A DNA stretch of 64,000 nt from a virus, in the IMG/VR virus record IMGVR_UViG_3300034050_000451, positions 124,001-188,000 of that record; one strand, written 5' to 3'. Under the pieces are notes generated by a model, which saw only the letters and a list, made by a program, of their open reading frames with translations, ran no database searches and was not told the DNA's origin. How positions within the stretch are numbered: position 1 is the first letter of the stretch; each line of letters opens with the position of its first letter. The position numbers were made by a program, and so were the translations under genes. This document shows positions 50,605-59,190 of this stretch, one piece after another.

Positions 50605-51750
50605 TTAGTGAGAATCTCCCACATCATTTTTCTCTCCATAAATAAGGTAGTCAGGGTTTATAACCTTAGCTACTTTATTACGTTCACCTGTATGGTATTT
50701 GATTACAATTCCTTCATGTGGAACCTTAGTACCTTCAATCATATTTTTAAATACGAATTTATCTTGCACCTCTTGCGACCAATTTCCAAAATGTAATATT
50801 TCAACATAAGGTAATTGTAATATATCTTTAATCATCAATTTAGAATTGATAGGACTTAAATACTCACCATTCTCCTTTACATCGAATCCTACAAACTCCA
50901 TTTCTGTCAAACCATAATCATAGTTCTTTTGAATTCCGGCCCCATAGATTTCTCCATAGATTGTGATTCCATCTCCAATTTCTGGTTCCATTGAATTACT
51001 TTTAACGTATTCCCATAACCTCTTTTTGATTTCATATTTATCCGCAATTTGGTACCAAACATTGGTATCATAGAAACCTTGAGAATCCGAACCCTTTTCT
51101 ACATTATGTGAACCAACTACAAATTCATACCCAATCCACTTATCAGCAAACCCAATGAACTTCTTAACCTTATCCCAAAATGATAATTTAAGTTTCTTAA
51201 CAATACCATATCTAGCATTAGTACCATGTATCTTACGAGTAATTTCAACGGTATCTTCTTCAGTAAACATTCCATCCACATTTTTTAGGTTTGGGAATTT
51301 ATAGTAGATGTGGAAGTTTGGATTGTCTTGGTATCTAATCTTTCTACCTCCGGCTAATTGGATTTGTTTAACTGGTGGTTCGTATTTAGTAATTCCTAAG
51401 AATTCCATACAATCATCACCTTCGCCTAAATCAAAATCACCCATAGTAACTCTACCACGTAGGTATTTCATTGGGATAATTAAACATTCAGAATAAACAC
51501 CTCTTAATTTTACAGTCCTAACTCTATTACCTTTACGAAGATAGTTAGTTACACCCATCTCTTCAGAAAGTTCTTCAGGTATAACCGCATCAGTTGTAGC
51601 AATGATTGTTTCATCACCAATAGTAAACTCTCCCTTCTTAGTGATTGCATTCCAACCACCAGCAACTACCAATTCGATGTTATCAGCACCCTCAATTGGA
51701 TTTACTTCTTTGATTTTTGCTATGTAGCAAACTGAATTTTCGTTTTTCAT
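50605..51750 (-). CDS. RNA ligase
   Basis: 381 residues. The nucleotidyltransferase core carries the lysine motif I as ITRKIHGTNARYG, then YGEIYG (motif IIIa), HEGIVIKYH (motif IV) and KVINPDYL (motif V with Lys). An additional about 150-residue N-terminal domain (EVNPIEGADNIELVVAGGW) resembles that of the DRA2417/Rnl5-like group. It would seal RNA nicks, for example in cleaved tRNA anticodon loops. A terminator follows. Confidence 0.85.
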   Translation of the reverse strand: MKNENSVCYIAKIKEVNPIEGADNIELVVAGGWNAITKKGEFTIGDETIIATTDAVIPEELSEEMGVTNYLRKGNRVRTVKLRGVYSECLIIPMKYLRGRVTMGDFDLGEGDDCMEFLGITKYEPPVKQIQLAGGRKIRYQDNPNFHIYYKFPNLKNVDGMFTEEDTVEITRKIHGTNARYGIVKKLKLSFWDKVKKFIGFADKWIGYEFVVGSHNVEKGSDSQGFYDTNVWYQIADKYEIKKRLWEYVKSNSMEPEIGDGITIYGEIYGAGIQKNYDYGLTEMEFVGFDVKENGEYLSPINSKLMIKDILQLPYVEILHFGNWSQEVQDKFVFKNMIEGTKVPHEGIVIKYHTGERNKVAKVINPDYLIYGEKNDVGDSH

Positions 51751-51753
51751 TTC

Positions 51754-52167
51754 TTATAATTTTATTTCAAATCTATTTCTCATTCTTTCAACTGCTTCAG
51801 TTGGAACACCATGTTGGTTTACACCACCATGTCTATTCTCAACTACTAATGAGTAAACCTGATATCCATAGGTTTTTGCTAAGGTAAAATATATATCCAT
51901 CTCCCATTTTTGAGTAAAAGTGTTAGATACTACTATTTTTCTATAAAATTGGTCATTAACTAATGAATCCTTCATATAAGTTTCTACTGTATTTCTACAA
52001 AACTCATGTGCATCTTTTAGTTTAGAACCATCGAAGTTATAGTTACCTTCCTTATCATAAAAATACTTATCAGCTTCACATACTAAGAAATCACTTTCTA
52101 CTATTGAATTTGCTAATGTTGATTTACCACTACCTGGCAATCCTCTTAATAAAAATAATTCTTTCAT
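51754..52167 (-). CDS. P-loop polynucleotide kinase-like protein
   Basis: 137 residues. Walker A LLRGLPGSGKST at the N-terminus, CEADKYF and DAHEFCRNTVE as in the AAA_33/Pnkp-type kinases, VVSNTFTQKWEM, and a terminal basic lid. It would phosphorylate 5'-OH RNA ends. It sits 3 bp from the RNA ligase. Confidence 0.8.
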   Translation of the reverse strand: MKELFLLRGLPGSGKSTLANSIVESDFLVCEADKYFYDKEGNYNFDGSKLKDAHEFCRNTVETYMKDSLVNDQFYRKIVVSNTFTQKWEMDIYFTLAKTYGYQVYSLVVENRHGGVNQHGVPTEAVERMRNRFEIKL

Positions 52168-52170
52168 AAC

Positions 52171-52833
52171 TTACTTTTTATAGTTTTCTACAATTGTATG
52201 ATGGTCTTTATCTAAAAATCCATCAATAGGTTGTTTATCTAATATTCTAACAATATCACTCATACTAATTGGTGATAAGTTGTTACCATCTACACCAACA
52301 TCCATAACTTTACCTCTACCAACTCTTCGGTTAGGTGGTAAGTGAACGTGTCCATGTAAGTGAGGAACTCCCTTACCTAAACCATCCCAACTTGCTATTG
52401 GGTAGTGCATACACACAAAATGAGTTCCATCATGTTTACCACTACCATCGGGCCATTTGATACTCAAATCTAAATATTGATGAACTGAACTGAATATCTC
52501 AGCGATACCATCTCTATTGTTAGCTATGTGGTGGTCGTGGTTACCTAATACTAAGTGAATGTTTTGACAAACAATTCGGTTTCTAAATTCAGCGATTGAA
52601 TCAAATCCACCAAAAGACCAGTCACCTAAGTGAATTAAGATATCATCTTGTCCAACTACTGCATTGATATTATTAACTAATACGGCATTCATTTGGTTCA
52701 ATGTATCGAAATCTCTGAAATGGTTTGCACCAGCTCTATCCCATTGTGTTGTTCCTTTACAAATGTTAGCATGGTTATAGTGGGTATCACTTGTGAACCA
52801 TACTTTTTGTCCTTTATTTAGTAATATCTTCAT
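52171..52833 (-). CDS. Metallophosphoesterase
   Basis: 220 residues. FTSDTHYNHANI, ILIHLGDWSFGG, LVLGNHDHH, CMHYPI and HLHGHVHLPP contain all calcineurin-like metal ligands. Together with kinase and ligase it could remove 2',3'-cyclic phosphate or 3'-phosphate from cut RNA; that substrate is an inference. Confidence 0.85.
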   Translation of the reverse strand: MKILLNKGQKVWFTSDTHYNHANICKGTTQWDRAGANHFRDFDTLNQMNAVLVNNINAVVGQDDILIHLGDWSFGGFDSIAEFRNRIVCQNIHLVLGNHDHHIANNRDGIAEIFSSVHQYLDLSIKWPDGSGKHDGTHFVCMHYPIASWDGLGKGVPHLHGHVHLPPNRRVGRGKVMDVGVDGNNLSPISMSDIVRILDKQPIDGFLDKDHHTIVENYKK

Positions 52834-52835
52834 AA

Positions 52836-52982
52836 CTATCTATCTTTTAATCGTTTGAATACTGCTTTTATGTTTGGTTCTTCTAATTTAAGTTTCAAAG
52901 ATTGCCATTTTGATTCTAAGAAATCATTGTACTCTTTCTCAGTTTTGAAACCCATTCTTTTCCAGTCCATTGTAGTTTTCAT
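52836..52982 (-). CDS. Unknown small basic protein
   Basis: 48 residues, basic helix. First gene of the RNA-repair operon, 19 bp from the -7 element at 53001-53008. Unknown function. Confidence 0.55.
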   Translation of the reverse strand: MKTTMDWKRMGFKTEKEYNDFLESKWQSLKLKLEEPNIKAVFKRLKDR

Positions 52983-53000
52983 ATCTCTTAATCTTATACT

Positions 53001-53031
53001 CAAATGTAGTAAAAATTATTGACATATACAA
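53001..53031 (-). promoter_or_regulatory. Host-type promoter for RNA-repair operon
   Basis: TTG-N20-TACATTTG upstream of 52982 to 50605. Confidence 0.8.
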
Positions 53032-53061
53032 GCTTTTTGCCGATTATTTTCAAAAAAGTTA

Positions 53062-53478
53062 CTAACTTCTATACCTTAAATCATTTTGCCTGTAAACACT
53101 TAATACTGAACCCTGTCCATGTGTTATTGCGAACTGATAACCATAATAATCATAGATAGTTGATGGGAAATTCTCAGTTAAACTATCTATTGGTTCAATT
53201 TCAGTTCCATAATTTTGAGCCAATTCCCACATCAAATCCATAATATGTAATGGTTTATCTGAATATGTATTATAATGCCTTTCATCGTACTTACTTTGTT
53301 TCTCTAAAACATCCAGCATTAAGTAATCAAATGTAGAATCATCACAAACACCATATCTTTGTAATAGTTTATTTGCTCTTTCCAATTGGATTCTATCCTT
53401 TAAGGCAAGTTTAGTAAAATAATCTACCATTGCCTTTTCACCTTCTGGACTTTTCATATATACCAATACGTCTTTCAT
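53062..53478 (-). CDS. Unknown protein
   Basis: 138 residues, helical and acidic. Ends in YAITHGQG-like beta segment. Overlaps the upstream control region of the promoter at 53001. No family recognised. Confidence 0.5.
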   Translation of the reverse strand: MKDVLVYMKSPEGEKAMVDYFTKLALKDRIQLERANKLLQRYGVCDDSTFDYLMLDVLEKQSKYDERHYNTYSDKPLHIMDLMWELAQNYGTEIEPIDSLTENFPSTIYDYYGYQFAITHGQGSVLSVYRQNDLRYRS

Positions 53479-53481
53479 AAG

Positions 53482-54096
53482 TTATAATGAATTAGGATAG
53501 TAAAGTAATGTTGGATTTTTCTTTTGAATATCCGGTATCTCCTTACCACGTTCTTTTATTTGTTTATTAAATTCCATAACATCAAATCGTTTGGTAATCA
53601 AATGAACTCCATTTTTTGTTGGAATCTTTGTGATTATCTTACCACCATCATTTGGCTTAACCATCTCAATGATATTTGAAATCATATTTTGTATATGTTG
53701 TGATGTAGTATCAACATCAACAATCCATCTCTTCTCTTGTGTTTTTATTTGTCCAACAACTGAATCGAATAATCCCTTTTGATTATGGTTACCATTCTGA
53801 ATACGTTGTGCCAAATCAACCATCATACTAAGTGATACATCAAAGTGATTTTGTTTCTGAACGTGAATGTAAGCTCTTGCCTTAAACATCTCACACATTT
53901 GAACAATCTCATCCCATCTACGGTCCAAATGGTCAATACTCTCAATACAATAAGTTTTGATTGTCCTTACTGATTGATGATTATCTCTTTCTCCTTCAGG
54001 TTGGTCCTTCTTTCGTTTGAAAACATATAACATATAAAAGTCACCCCGCTTTTCAAAGTTCAATAATGGCTTAATTAATTCTAAATTGTTTATCAT
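53482..54096 (-). CDS. Unknown protein, primase-like hint
   Basis: 204 residues. RAYIHVQKQNHFDVS and RWIVDVDT look like acidic metal-binding strands seen in some archaeo-eukaryotic primase folds, but other motifs are missing. Function open. Confidence 0.45.
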   Translation of the reverse strand: MINNLELIKPLLNFEKRGDFYMLYVFKRKKDQPEGERDNHQSVRTIKTYCIESIDHLDRRWDEIVQMCEMFKARAYIHVQKQNHFDVSLSMMVDLAQRIQNGNHNQKGLFDSVVGQIKTQEKRWIVDVDTTSQHIQNMISNIIEMVKPNDGGKIITKIPTKNGVHLITKRFDVMEFNKQIKERGKEIPDIQKKNPTLLYYPNSL

Positions 54097-54100
54097 AACT

Positions 54101-54403
54101 CTAAATTAAATGTAATAATATATAAGAAAGTTTATATCCAGCAAACGCACCTAATGCAGATGGAATTGGGAATACAATAAGTTGTCCGAAATCGGTAACA
54201 TATTTAGGTCGATTTACAATCTTACCCATAAAAAAGTAATAAACTAAATATCCAATGAATACTGCTATATCAGTTCTAGTTGCGATAAATACAACTAACA
54301 TTGCTCCTAAGAATCCAAAGATAAAGTTATCTCTAACACCTTCCCATATTTCTTGTGTGGTGCAATCTTTCCATTCCTTAATAATCTTTTTATACTTACT
54401 CAT
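54101..54403 (-). CDS. Small membrane protein
   Basis: 100 residues from MSKYKKIIKEW; an upstream ATG lies inside the promoter 54421-54451 and is rejected. Three hydrophobic helices, unknown family. Confidence 0.55.
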   Translation of the reverse strand: MSKYKKIIKEWKDCTTQEIWEGVRDNFIFGFLGAMLVVFIATRTDIAVFIGYLVYYFFMGKIVNRPKYVTDFGQLIVFPIPSALGAFAGYKLSYILLHLI

Positions 54404-54420
54404 ATCAATTAATTTTAAGT

Positions 54421-54451
54421 CAAATATACAAAAAAAAATCGATATCTCCAA
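54421..54451 (-). promoter_or_regulatory. Host-type promoter
   Basis: TTG-N20-TATATTTG. Confidence 0.8.
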
Positions 54452-54489
54452 AGAAATACCGATTTATTTTTAATTAATTTTAACCAGTT

Positions 54490-54876
54490 TTATCCGTTGT
54501 GATTATGTATATCAGATTCTTTAAAAATAAGGAATAAACCCATTGCTAATAGTATAGCTGATAGGATAATTCTATAAGGTGATTGAATCATAGCTCCATT
54601 CACACATTGTAACGAAAACAAACCAGCGGTATATATAGCTGTACTTTGTGGATACAATGCGTTGATGCGTTTAAATGTATTGGTTAACGAAAACCATAGT
54701 ACACCCAATAACAATATAACTCCAACAAATATTAGTGCCGGTAGATTTAACCCAACCCCAACTGCAATAACCATAACAGTTATTAGGGATAGAAATAAAG
54801 CTAACAGGTTTCTTAGAAAAAAAGTGGTACCACTAATTGTACCATTGAACTGAAAATACTTTTTGATTGCGTTCAT
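54490..54876 (-). CDS. DUF805-like membrane protein
   Basis: 128 residues, four transmembrane helices. Begins IKKYFQFNGTISGTTFFLRNLLALF, the DUF805 opening (Y..F.GR..R..F). Function of the family unknown. Confidence 0.65.
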   Translation of the reverse strand: MNAIKKYFQFNGTISGTTFFLRNLLALFLSLITVMVIAVGVGLNLPALIFVGVILLLGVLWFSLTNTFKRINALYPQSTAIYTAGLFSLQCVNGAMIQSPYRIILSAILLAMGLFLIFKESDIHNHNG

Positions 54877-55105
54877 TTATTTGGATAGGAATTTATTAAT
54901 GAGGTGTGGGTTTGAATCAGTAATCAAAAGATAACCAGGTTTCAAAGAAGGTTGAATTTCGTTGATGGTGGGCGACAGTTGACTCTAAAATGGTTGAATG
55001 TTGTGTATCTTTCGTTATCGTAATCGTTCATCCGCTATGTGCCTCATAGTTGGCTTGTAAGATTATATTAAGAAAACTTCATCTCCCCCATTCCCTCAAT
55101 ATCTT
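54877..55105. other. Gene-free stretch
   Basis: 230 bp, no gene, tRNA or promoter recognised. Confidence 0.3.
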
Positions 55106-55534
55106 TTAGATATTCGTATTTGAATTATGAATATCTAATTCGTTTTGAAGTTTCTCAACGTGCTCTTCGTATTGTTTAATGACTGCATCACGTTCGATTA
55201 CATTCATTTCCACCTCTTTTACAGATACAACACTACCATATCTTTCAGTTTGTTTACCCTCAGAAACATCCATCTTTTTTAATTCTTTGATGATTCCTTT
55301 GATTTCCGCCATTTGGAAGATTTTATCATACACCGGAGCGTTTGCTCTATGTAATCTTGCTTTCAATTGAACCAACTCATCGGTTAATTCAGCAATATCC
55401 TCTAATTTTTTCTTCACACTATATCTACGAGGATTCCCCTCTTCAATAGAGTTTTGTGTTTGTAGGATTCTATAACACTCTTTAATTTCTGCCACCAACT
55501 TATTTTTGGCTTTAAGGGCTTGCTTTACGTTCAT
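55106..55534 (-). CDS. Coiled-coil protein, DIP1984-like
   Basis: 142 residues, helical throughout, with KKKLEDIAELTDELVQLKARLHRAN as in the DIP1984 family, and IKQYEEHVEKLQNELD near the end. Weak assignment. Confidence 0.5.
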   Translation of the reverse strand: MNVKQALKAKNKLVAEIKECYRILQTQNSIEEGNPRRYSVKKKLEDIAELTDELVQLKARLHRANAPVYDKIFQMAEIKGIIKELKKMDVSEGKQTERYGSVVSVKEVEMNVIERDAVIKQYEEHVEKLQNELDIHNSNTNI

Positions 55535-55550
55535 TTTTTTATGATTTTAT

Positions 55551-55934
55551 TTATTGGTTTCTATACATTTTTACAAAATCCTCCAAATCGGATTGAACTT
55601 TGTTAATCCTATCGAATGCGGCTTTAACCTCCACACCTGATACAATCTTATCTCTGAATTTATTTTCTAATTCATCAATTGTTCTTTTTAATAATTCGAT
55701 TTGAGATATTGTAAACTTTACTTCATCTGTTGATATCTTATTAACTCTATTAATCTCACCATCTATACGTTGATTAACTAACCTATCTCTGGATGATATT
55801 TCCCTATCCAATTCATCAATTAAATCCTCCAATTGGTTGATTTCTTTTTGTAATTTTCTACCTTTATAAAAGCTAAAACCAAATAGACCTATTGAAAATC
55901 CAAAACTCAGTAAAATTAAATTTGTGTAATCCAT
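55551..55934 (-). CDS. Membrane-anchored coiled-coil protein
   Basis: 127 residues. One N-terminal transmembrane helix (LILLSFGFSIGLFGFSF) then a long coiled coil. Last protein gene before the tRNA array. Confidence 0.55.
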   Translation of the reverse strand: MDYTNLILLSFGFSIGLFGFSFYKGRKLQKEINQLEDLIDELDREISSRDRLVNQRIDGEINRVNKISTDEVKFTISQIELLKRTIDELENKFRDKIVSGVEVKAAFDRINKVQSDLEDFVKMYRNQ

Positions 55935-55964
55935 GCTATCTTAAATTAAATTATTAATATTTTG

Positions 55965-56050
55965 CGGAAAGAGTAGGATTCGAACCCACGATACCTTTCA
56001 GTATGCCGGTTTTCAAGACCGGTGCAATCGACCAACTCTGCCATCTTTCC
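55965..56050 (-). tRNA. tRNA-Ser(UGA)
   Basis: 86 nt, class II with long variable arm; 7-bp acceptor, anticodon loop CTTGAAA, T-loop TTCGAAT. No CCA encoded. Confidence 0.95.
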
Positions 56051-56057
56051 TCTTTTG

Positions 56058-56129
56058 TAGTCCCACCGGGAATCGAACCCGACTTTTCAGGATGAAAACC
56101 TGATGACCTAACCGATAGTCGATAGGACC
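56058..56129 (-). tRNA. tRNA-Glu(UUC)
   Basis: 72 nt. Anticodon loop reads TTTTCAT, anticodon TTC. First pair G-U. No CCA. Potential substrate donor for the phage glutamyl-tRNA reductase once charged. Confidence 0.93.
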
Positions 56130-56271
56130 ATATAAATGTGAGCCAAACTTATGTACTTAGTGGGTGTACTCCGTTTATACTACTCTCACATTCAAATCAG
56201 TAGTGTGATGTTAATGGTTGAAAGATATTTACCTTCCTTTCGGCCTACCATCGTGGCCCATGCGTTTGTGG

Positions 56272-56344
56272 AGCGAATAGCAGGAATCGAACCTGCATCT
56301 CCAACTTGGAAGGATGGAGTAATAAGCCATTATACGATATTCGC
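56272..56344 (-). tRNA. tRNA-Gly(UCC)
   Basis: 73 nt. Anticodon loop CTTCCAA; one U-U mismatch in the anticodon stem. Its 5' end borders the large structured RNA, so both are probably cut from one transcript. Confidence 0.9.
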
Positions 56345-57226
56345 TTATATACGATGAGAATACTCGTTTTAATGAACCAGCTTTATAAGGGTTATTGGTT
56401 GCCTTAATTTCCACTTCCTTTTGAGAAGTACCAATTCAATGTGGGTAAGTAATGTCCTACCACTCATAAAGTTACAAACTACTCTCTTTGTAGTCCACCT
56501 CTTCGAATCTGCCGACCCGATTAACACCTCGCGATGCTAGAAGTTTTTCGAAAGAATCACATTTCCCTTGAGAGGATTTGTGGCAGGGAACAGCTCCCTA
56601 CTATGTACACACCTTTCGTCTGCAACTGGTAACCTCTTTCTCTAGTTTGTTTTTTGATTTTGCGTCAATAGGCAAATTGAGTTTTGGTTTGTAGATAAAT
56701 TCAAGTAGTGGATTACCACTAGCTCCGCCCCATTTTGAAGAACGGAATACTATACTACTCGATACGTTATCTCTAACGTCATACTTTAAGATTACTTCAG
56801 TACCCACTCTTTGGTGAGAGGTAGGTAAGGATGATAACAACACCACTTGTACTTCATCATACCTTTCGGTTTTAAGTAACCTTTAATATTGAATCACGCA
56901 ATGATAAGGAGAGATTAAGTCCTCACTTCTTGCATTAATTCTATGGGTTATTTTTATTGGTGTTCCCACCTCAACTGAAGTATCTACAATACCCCAGTCA
57001 TCATTCCATTTCGCTACGGAGTTACCCTCACTACATTCAGGAACAATGATATCCCACTTGCCTACTCAAGCTCCATCCGAAGATGAAACCGCAAACCCCT
57101 CTAAACCAAAGAGATTCACTTTATCCTACTTTCGTAGTTTATTTAACGACCATAGGCGGCCGTTATACACTATGTAGAACAAGTCTACTATGTGCAATAT
57201 TTTCAATACTTTCAAAGAACTAATTT
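56345..57226 (-). ncRNA. Large structured RNA between tRNA genes (candidate GOLLD/ROOL class)
   Basis: About 880 nt without a convincing gene, transcribed from the promoter at 57234-57264. It holds many perfect short hairpins: 57174-57188, 57126-57137 (RNA loop GAAA), 56764-56779, 56706-56721, 56585-56599, 56478-56494 and 56413-56429. Open frames present have no ATG and are interrupted. Size, dense hairpins and location beside tRNA genes in a phage fit the GOLLD and ROOL RNA classes; identity is inferred, not shown. Confidence 0.6.
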
Positions 57227-57233
57227 TCTTTTT

Positions 57234-57264
57234 CAAAGATACGAATAATTTTTCAATTATCCTA
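57234..57264 (-). promoter_or_regulatory. Host-type promoter for large RNA and downstream tRNAs
   Basis: TATCTTTG (-7) with TAG in place of TTG (-33), spacing 20. Confidence 0.65.
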
Positions 57265-57299
57265 ATCTTTTTTTAATTATTTTTCAATAATTTATTTAG

Positions 57300-57372
57300 T
57301 TGCGGGAGAGGGAATCGAACCCCCGACCTCAAGGTTATGAGCCTTGCGAGCTACCGCTGCTACTATCCCGCT
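57300..57372 (-). tRNA. Initiator-like tRNA-Met(CAU)
   Basis: 73 nt. The first and 72nd bases are A and A, unpaired, the hallmark of initiator tRNA; anticodon loop CTCATAA as in tRNA-fMet. The anticodon stem has two G-C pairs next to the loop instead of three. No CCA. Confidence 0.8.
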
Positions 57373-57421
57373 ATATATGTTTAAGAACTTAATTTTCAAC
57401 TTCTATGTATATAAGTATATA

Positions 57422-57429
57422 CAAATATA
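57422..57429 (-). promoter_or_regulatory. Isolated -7 element
   Basis: TATATTTG upstream of the initiator tRNA, but no TTG at the usual distance. Weak. Confidence 0.3.
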
Positions 57430-57473
57430 CCAAAACGTAAAAAAAATCGAAAAATAATTTAATTTTTTTATTG

Positions 57474-57547
57474 TGGACCAGAATGGATTCGAACCATTGA
57501 CCTACGCATTATGAGTGCGGTGCTCTAACCAACTGAGCTACAAGTCC
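57474..57547 (-). tRNA. tRNA-Met(CAU), elongator-type
   Basis: 74 nt. Paired first base, loop CTCATAA. Elongator Met most likely; tRNA-Ile with modified C34 cannot be excluded. Confidence 0.88.
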
Positions 57548-57682
57548 AAAACGAGAGAGGGTTCGGGTCTTTCAAGGTTTCTGATTAAGTGCAATGAGTG
57601 ACGTCTTTCTACTATAAACCTTTTTTCGAAAATTAATACACTCTACCTCTTAATTACAGCTTCACTCCCTCTCTATTTTTTA

Positions 57683-57868
57683 CTACTTTGCGTCTGCTTC
57701 AGTAGTAATTTCTGCTACAGTTGAATCAGTTGCGATTACAGCTGATGAATCCGTTGCTACTGCAGTTGAGTCTGTTGTTGACGTTTCTGTGTTTGATTGT
57801 TTGTTTCCACAAGATGCCATAACTACCGTTACTGCTACTACTGTTAAAATTGCCATTACTTTTTTCAT
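57683..57868 (-). CDS. Small lipoprotein
   Basis: 61 residues from MKKVMAILTVVAVTVVMASC, a lipoprotein signal with lipobox ASC. The mature part is a Thr/Ser/Ala/Asp-rich acidic tail (TDSTAVATDSS). The longer upstream frame is rejected. Start context AAGTTATG. The only convincing protein gene in the first part of the tRNA array; envelope role possible. Confidence 0.7.
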   Translation of the reverse strand: MKKVMAILTVVAVTVVMASCGNKQSNTETSTTDSTAVATDSSAVIATDSTVAEITTEADAK

Positions 57869-57926
57869 AACTTTTGTTTTAATTGTTTTAAATTGATAAA
57901 TAAACATAGGAACCTACCTATATTTG

Positions 57927-58021
57927 TAATCATAATTGGATTCGAACCAATTCCAGCTTTACAATAAAGAACCTTTCGATTCAACCTTTGTGAGGTGCCG
58001 CCAACCAATGGCCTTATGATT
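57927..58021 (-). tRNA. Aberrant tRNA-like gene (95 nt, anticodon unresolved)
   Basis: Perfect 7-bp acceptor (AATCATA/TATGATT) and a perfect T-arm with loop TTCGAAT. The interior is too long and gives no normal anticodon arm: a GCC/GGC D-like stem, then two competing hairpins. Either a decayed tRNA, one with an insertion, or a tRNA-like RNA with another role. Confidence 0.55.
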
Positions 58022-58037
58022 ATTTAAATGAACTATA

Positions 58038-58068
58038 CAAATATACGAAATGTTTTTCACAATTCCAA
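58038..58068 (-). promoter_or_regulatory. Host-type promoter in tRNA array
   Basis: TTG-N20-TATATTTG, reading toward the 95-nt tRNA-like gene and the lipoprotein. Confidence 0.75.
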
Positions 58069-58089
58069 ATATTTTTTCATTTATTTTTG

Positions 58090-58163
58090 TGGAGGATATC
58101 GGAGTCGAACCGATGACCCCCTGCGTGCAAGGCAGGTGCTCTAGCCAGCTGAGCTAATCCCCC
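58090..58163 (-). tRNA. tRNA-Ala(UGC)
   Basis: 74 nt, loop CTTGCAC, T-loop TTCGACT. No CCA. Confidence 0.95.
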
Positions 58164-58260
58164 ATTAATCACATCGTACCGGCATTCTGGTTCTCGCTAA
58201 CAGAAATTCCATCTCATTTAACCCAGTCTGTGCGATGTGGGTACCGGAGGATGTGATTTG

Positions 58261-58339
58261 TAGTCAGAGCCGGATTCGAACCGGATAAGCAACCACTTTA
58301 TTGGATTCGGGAACCGTCCCTCATTACGCCCATCTGACC
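58261..58339 (-). tRNA. Aberrant tRNA-like gene (79 nt, anticodon unresolved)
   Basis: Good acceptor (GGTCAGA/TCTGACT, one G-U) and T-loop TTCGAAT. The centre forms CGT/ACG and GGGA/TCCC hairpins but no 5-bp anticodon stem with a U33 loop. Second such case within 350 bp. Confidence 0.5.
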
Positions 58340-58414
58340 ATTTTAAACATCCAGTCTGACCTTCCAGACAGTACAAGTCGGTATTAATTTCACGTGCCGT
58401 TTTGTAGTGAATGT

Positions 58415-58657
58415 TTAATATCCTATTTGTTCTTTAATCTCCCATTGCTTTTCAATAGAAATTCTTTCAATTCTCTCTACTGGTACAAACCCATCCAATC
58501 CCTTATCTTTAACATCTTCAAAATGTTCGATAGTATCTAAACGAAATCCGAACTTATATCTGATGTATTGGAACTTTTCACCATCCCAATATGCAGTATG
58601 GTTATTTCTGCAAAATCCATTGTACCAACCTTCTTTCATTTCAATTTTTGGTATCAT
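58415..58657 (-). CDS. Unknown small protein
   Basis: 80 residues, MIPKIEMKEGWYNGFCRNNHTAYWDGEKFQYIRYKF and onward: a compact beta-rich protein with many aromatics. Lies between tRNA genes. No family recognised. Confidence 0.6.
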   Translation of the reverse strand: MIPKIEMKEGWYNGFCRNNHTAYWDGEKFQYIRYKFGFRLDTIEHFEDVKDKGLDGFVPVERIERISIEKQWEIKEQIGY

Positions 58658-58671
58658 ACTTTTTGTTTTAG

Positions 58672-58745
58672 TGAACCCATCAGGAATCGAACCTGAAACC
58701 TACACATTAGAAGTGTGTTGCTCTATCCAATTGAGCTATGGGTCC
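58672..58745 (-). tRNA. tRNA-Arg(UCU)
   Basis: 74 nt, loop TTCTAAT. No CCA. Confidence 0.95.
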
Positions 58746-58959
58746 AAATTCACACTCTATTTTATCCAACTACAAGTGTGGTGGTTGTCCCCATAGCGGG
58801 CCCATTGGGCCTTTGATTGGGTTAGGAATAAACCAATTAAACTCTTTCGGAGCAGATGGTTAATCTGGATAGAGCCTTTCCCTATCAGAAGTCCCATATG
58901 GCCATCACACCACTTCTCATCATATTGGACATACTATCCGTTGTATGTTACGGAACGTG
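58746..58959 (-). other. Gene-free spacer in tRNA array
   Basis: Contains hairpin GGCCC-att-GGGCC and GATAG-N9-CTATC; minus-strand open frames lack a start or are under 45 codons. No function assigned. Confidence 0.4.
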
Positions 58960-59031
58960 CGGTCTCACCGGGAATCGAACCCGGCATACCGCCGTGACAG
59001 GGCGGCGTTATAGCCGATTAACTATGGGACC
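58960..59031 (-). tRNA. tRNA-Asp(GUC)
   Basis: 72 nt, loop CTGTCAC, discriminator G. One acceptor mismatch. No CCA. Confidence 0.93.
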
Positions 59032-59117
59032 AAAAGTGATAGGTGACCCTCCTATCGTGAAATGATATATCATTTCTTTTCTTTATAGAATCCGAAGATA
59101 CTGTAGGAACATTTTTG

Positions 59118-59190
59118 AGCCTCCGGTCGGGCTCGAACCAACCACCTGCTGATTACAAATCAGCTGCTCTACCAAATGAGCTACGGAGGC
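59118..59190 (-). tRNA. tRNA-Thr(UGU)
   Basis: 73 nt, loop TTTGTAA. No CCA. Confidence 0.95.

Noticed and set aside
56229-56414. 61-codon minus-strand frame
   Set aside because: It crosses tRNA-Gly.
56601-56846. 81-codon minus-strand open frame with a GTG start
   Set aside because: It lies inside the hairpin-dense RNA, has no ATG and is flanked by in-frame stops; structure explains the region better.
58856-59065. 69-codon plus-strand frame
   Set aside because: It is antisense to tRNA-Asp and has no promoter.
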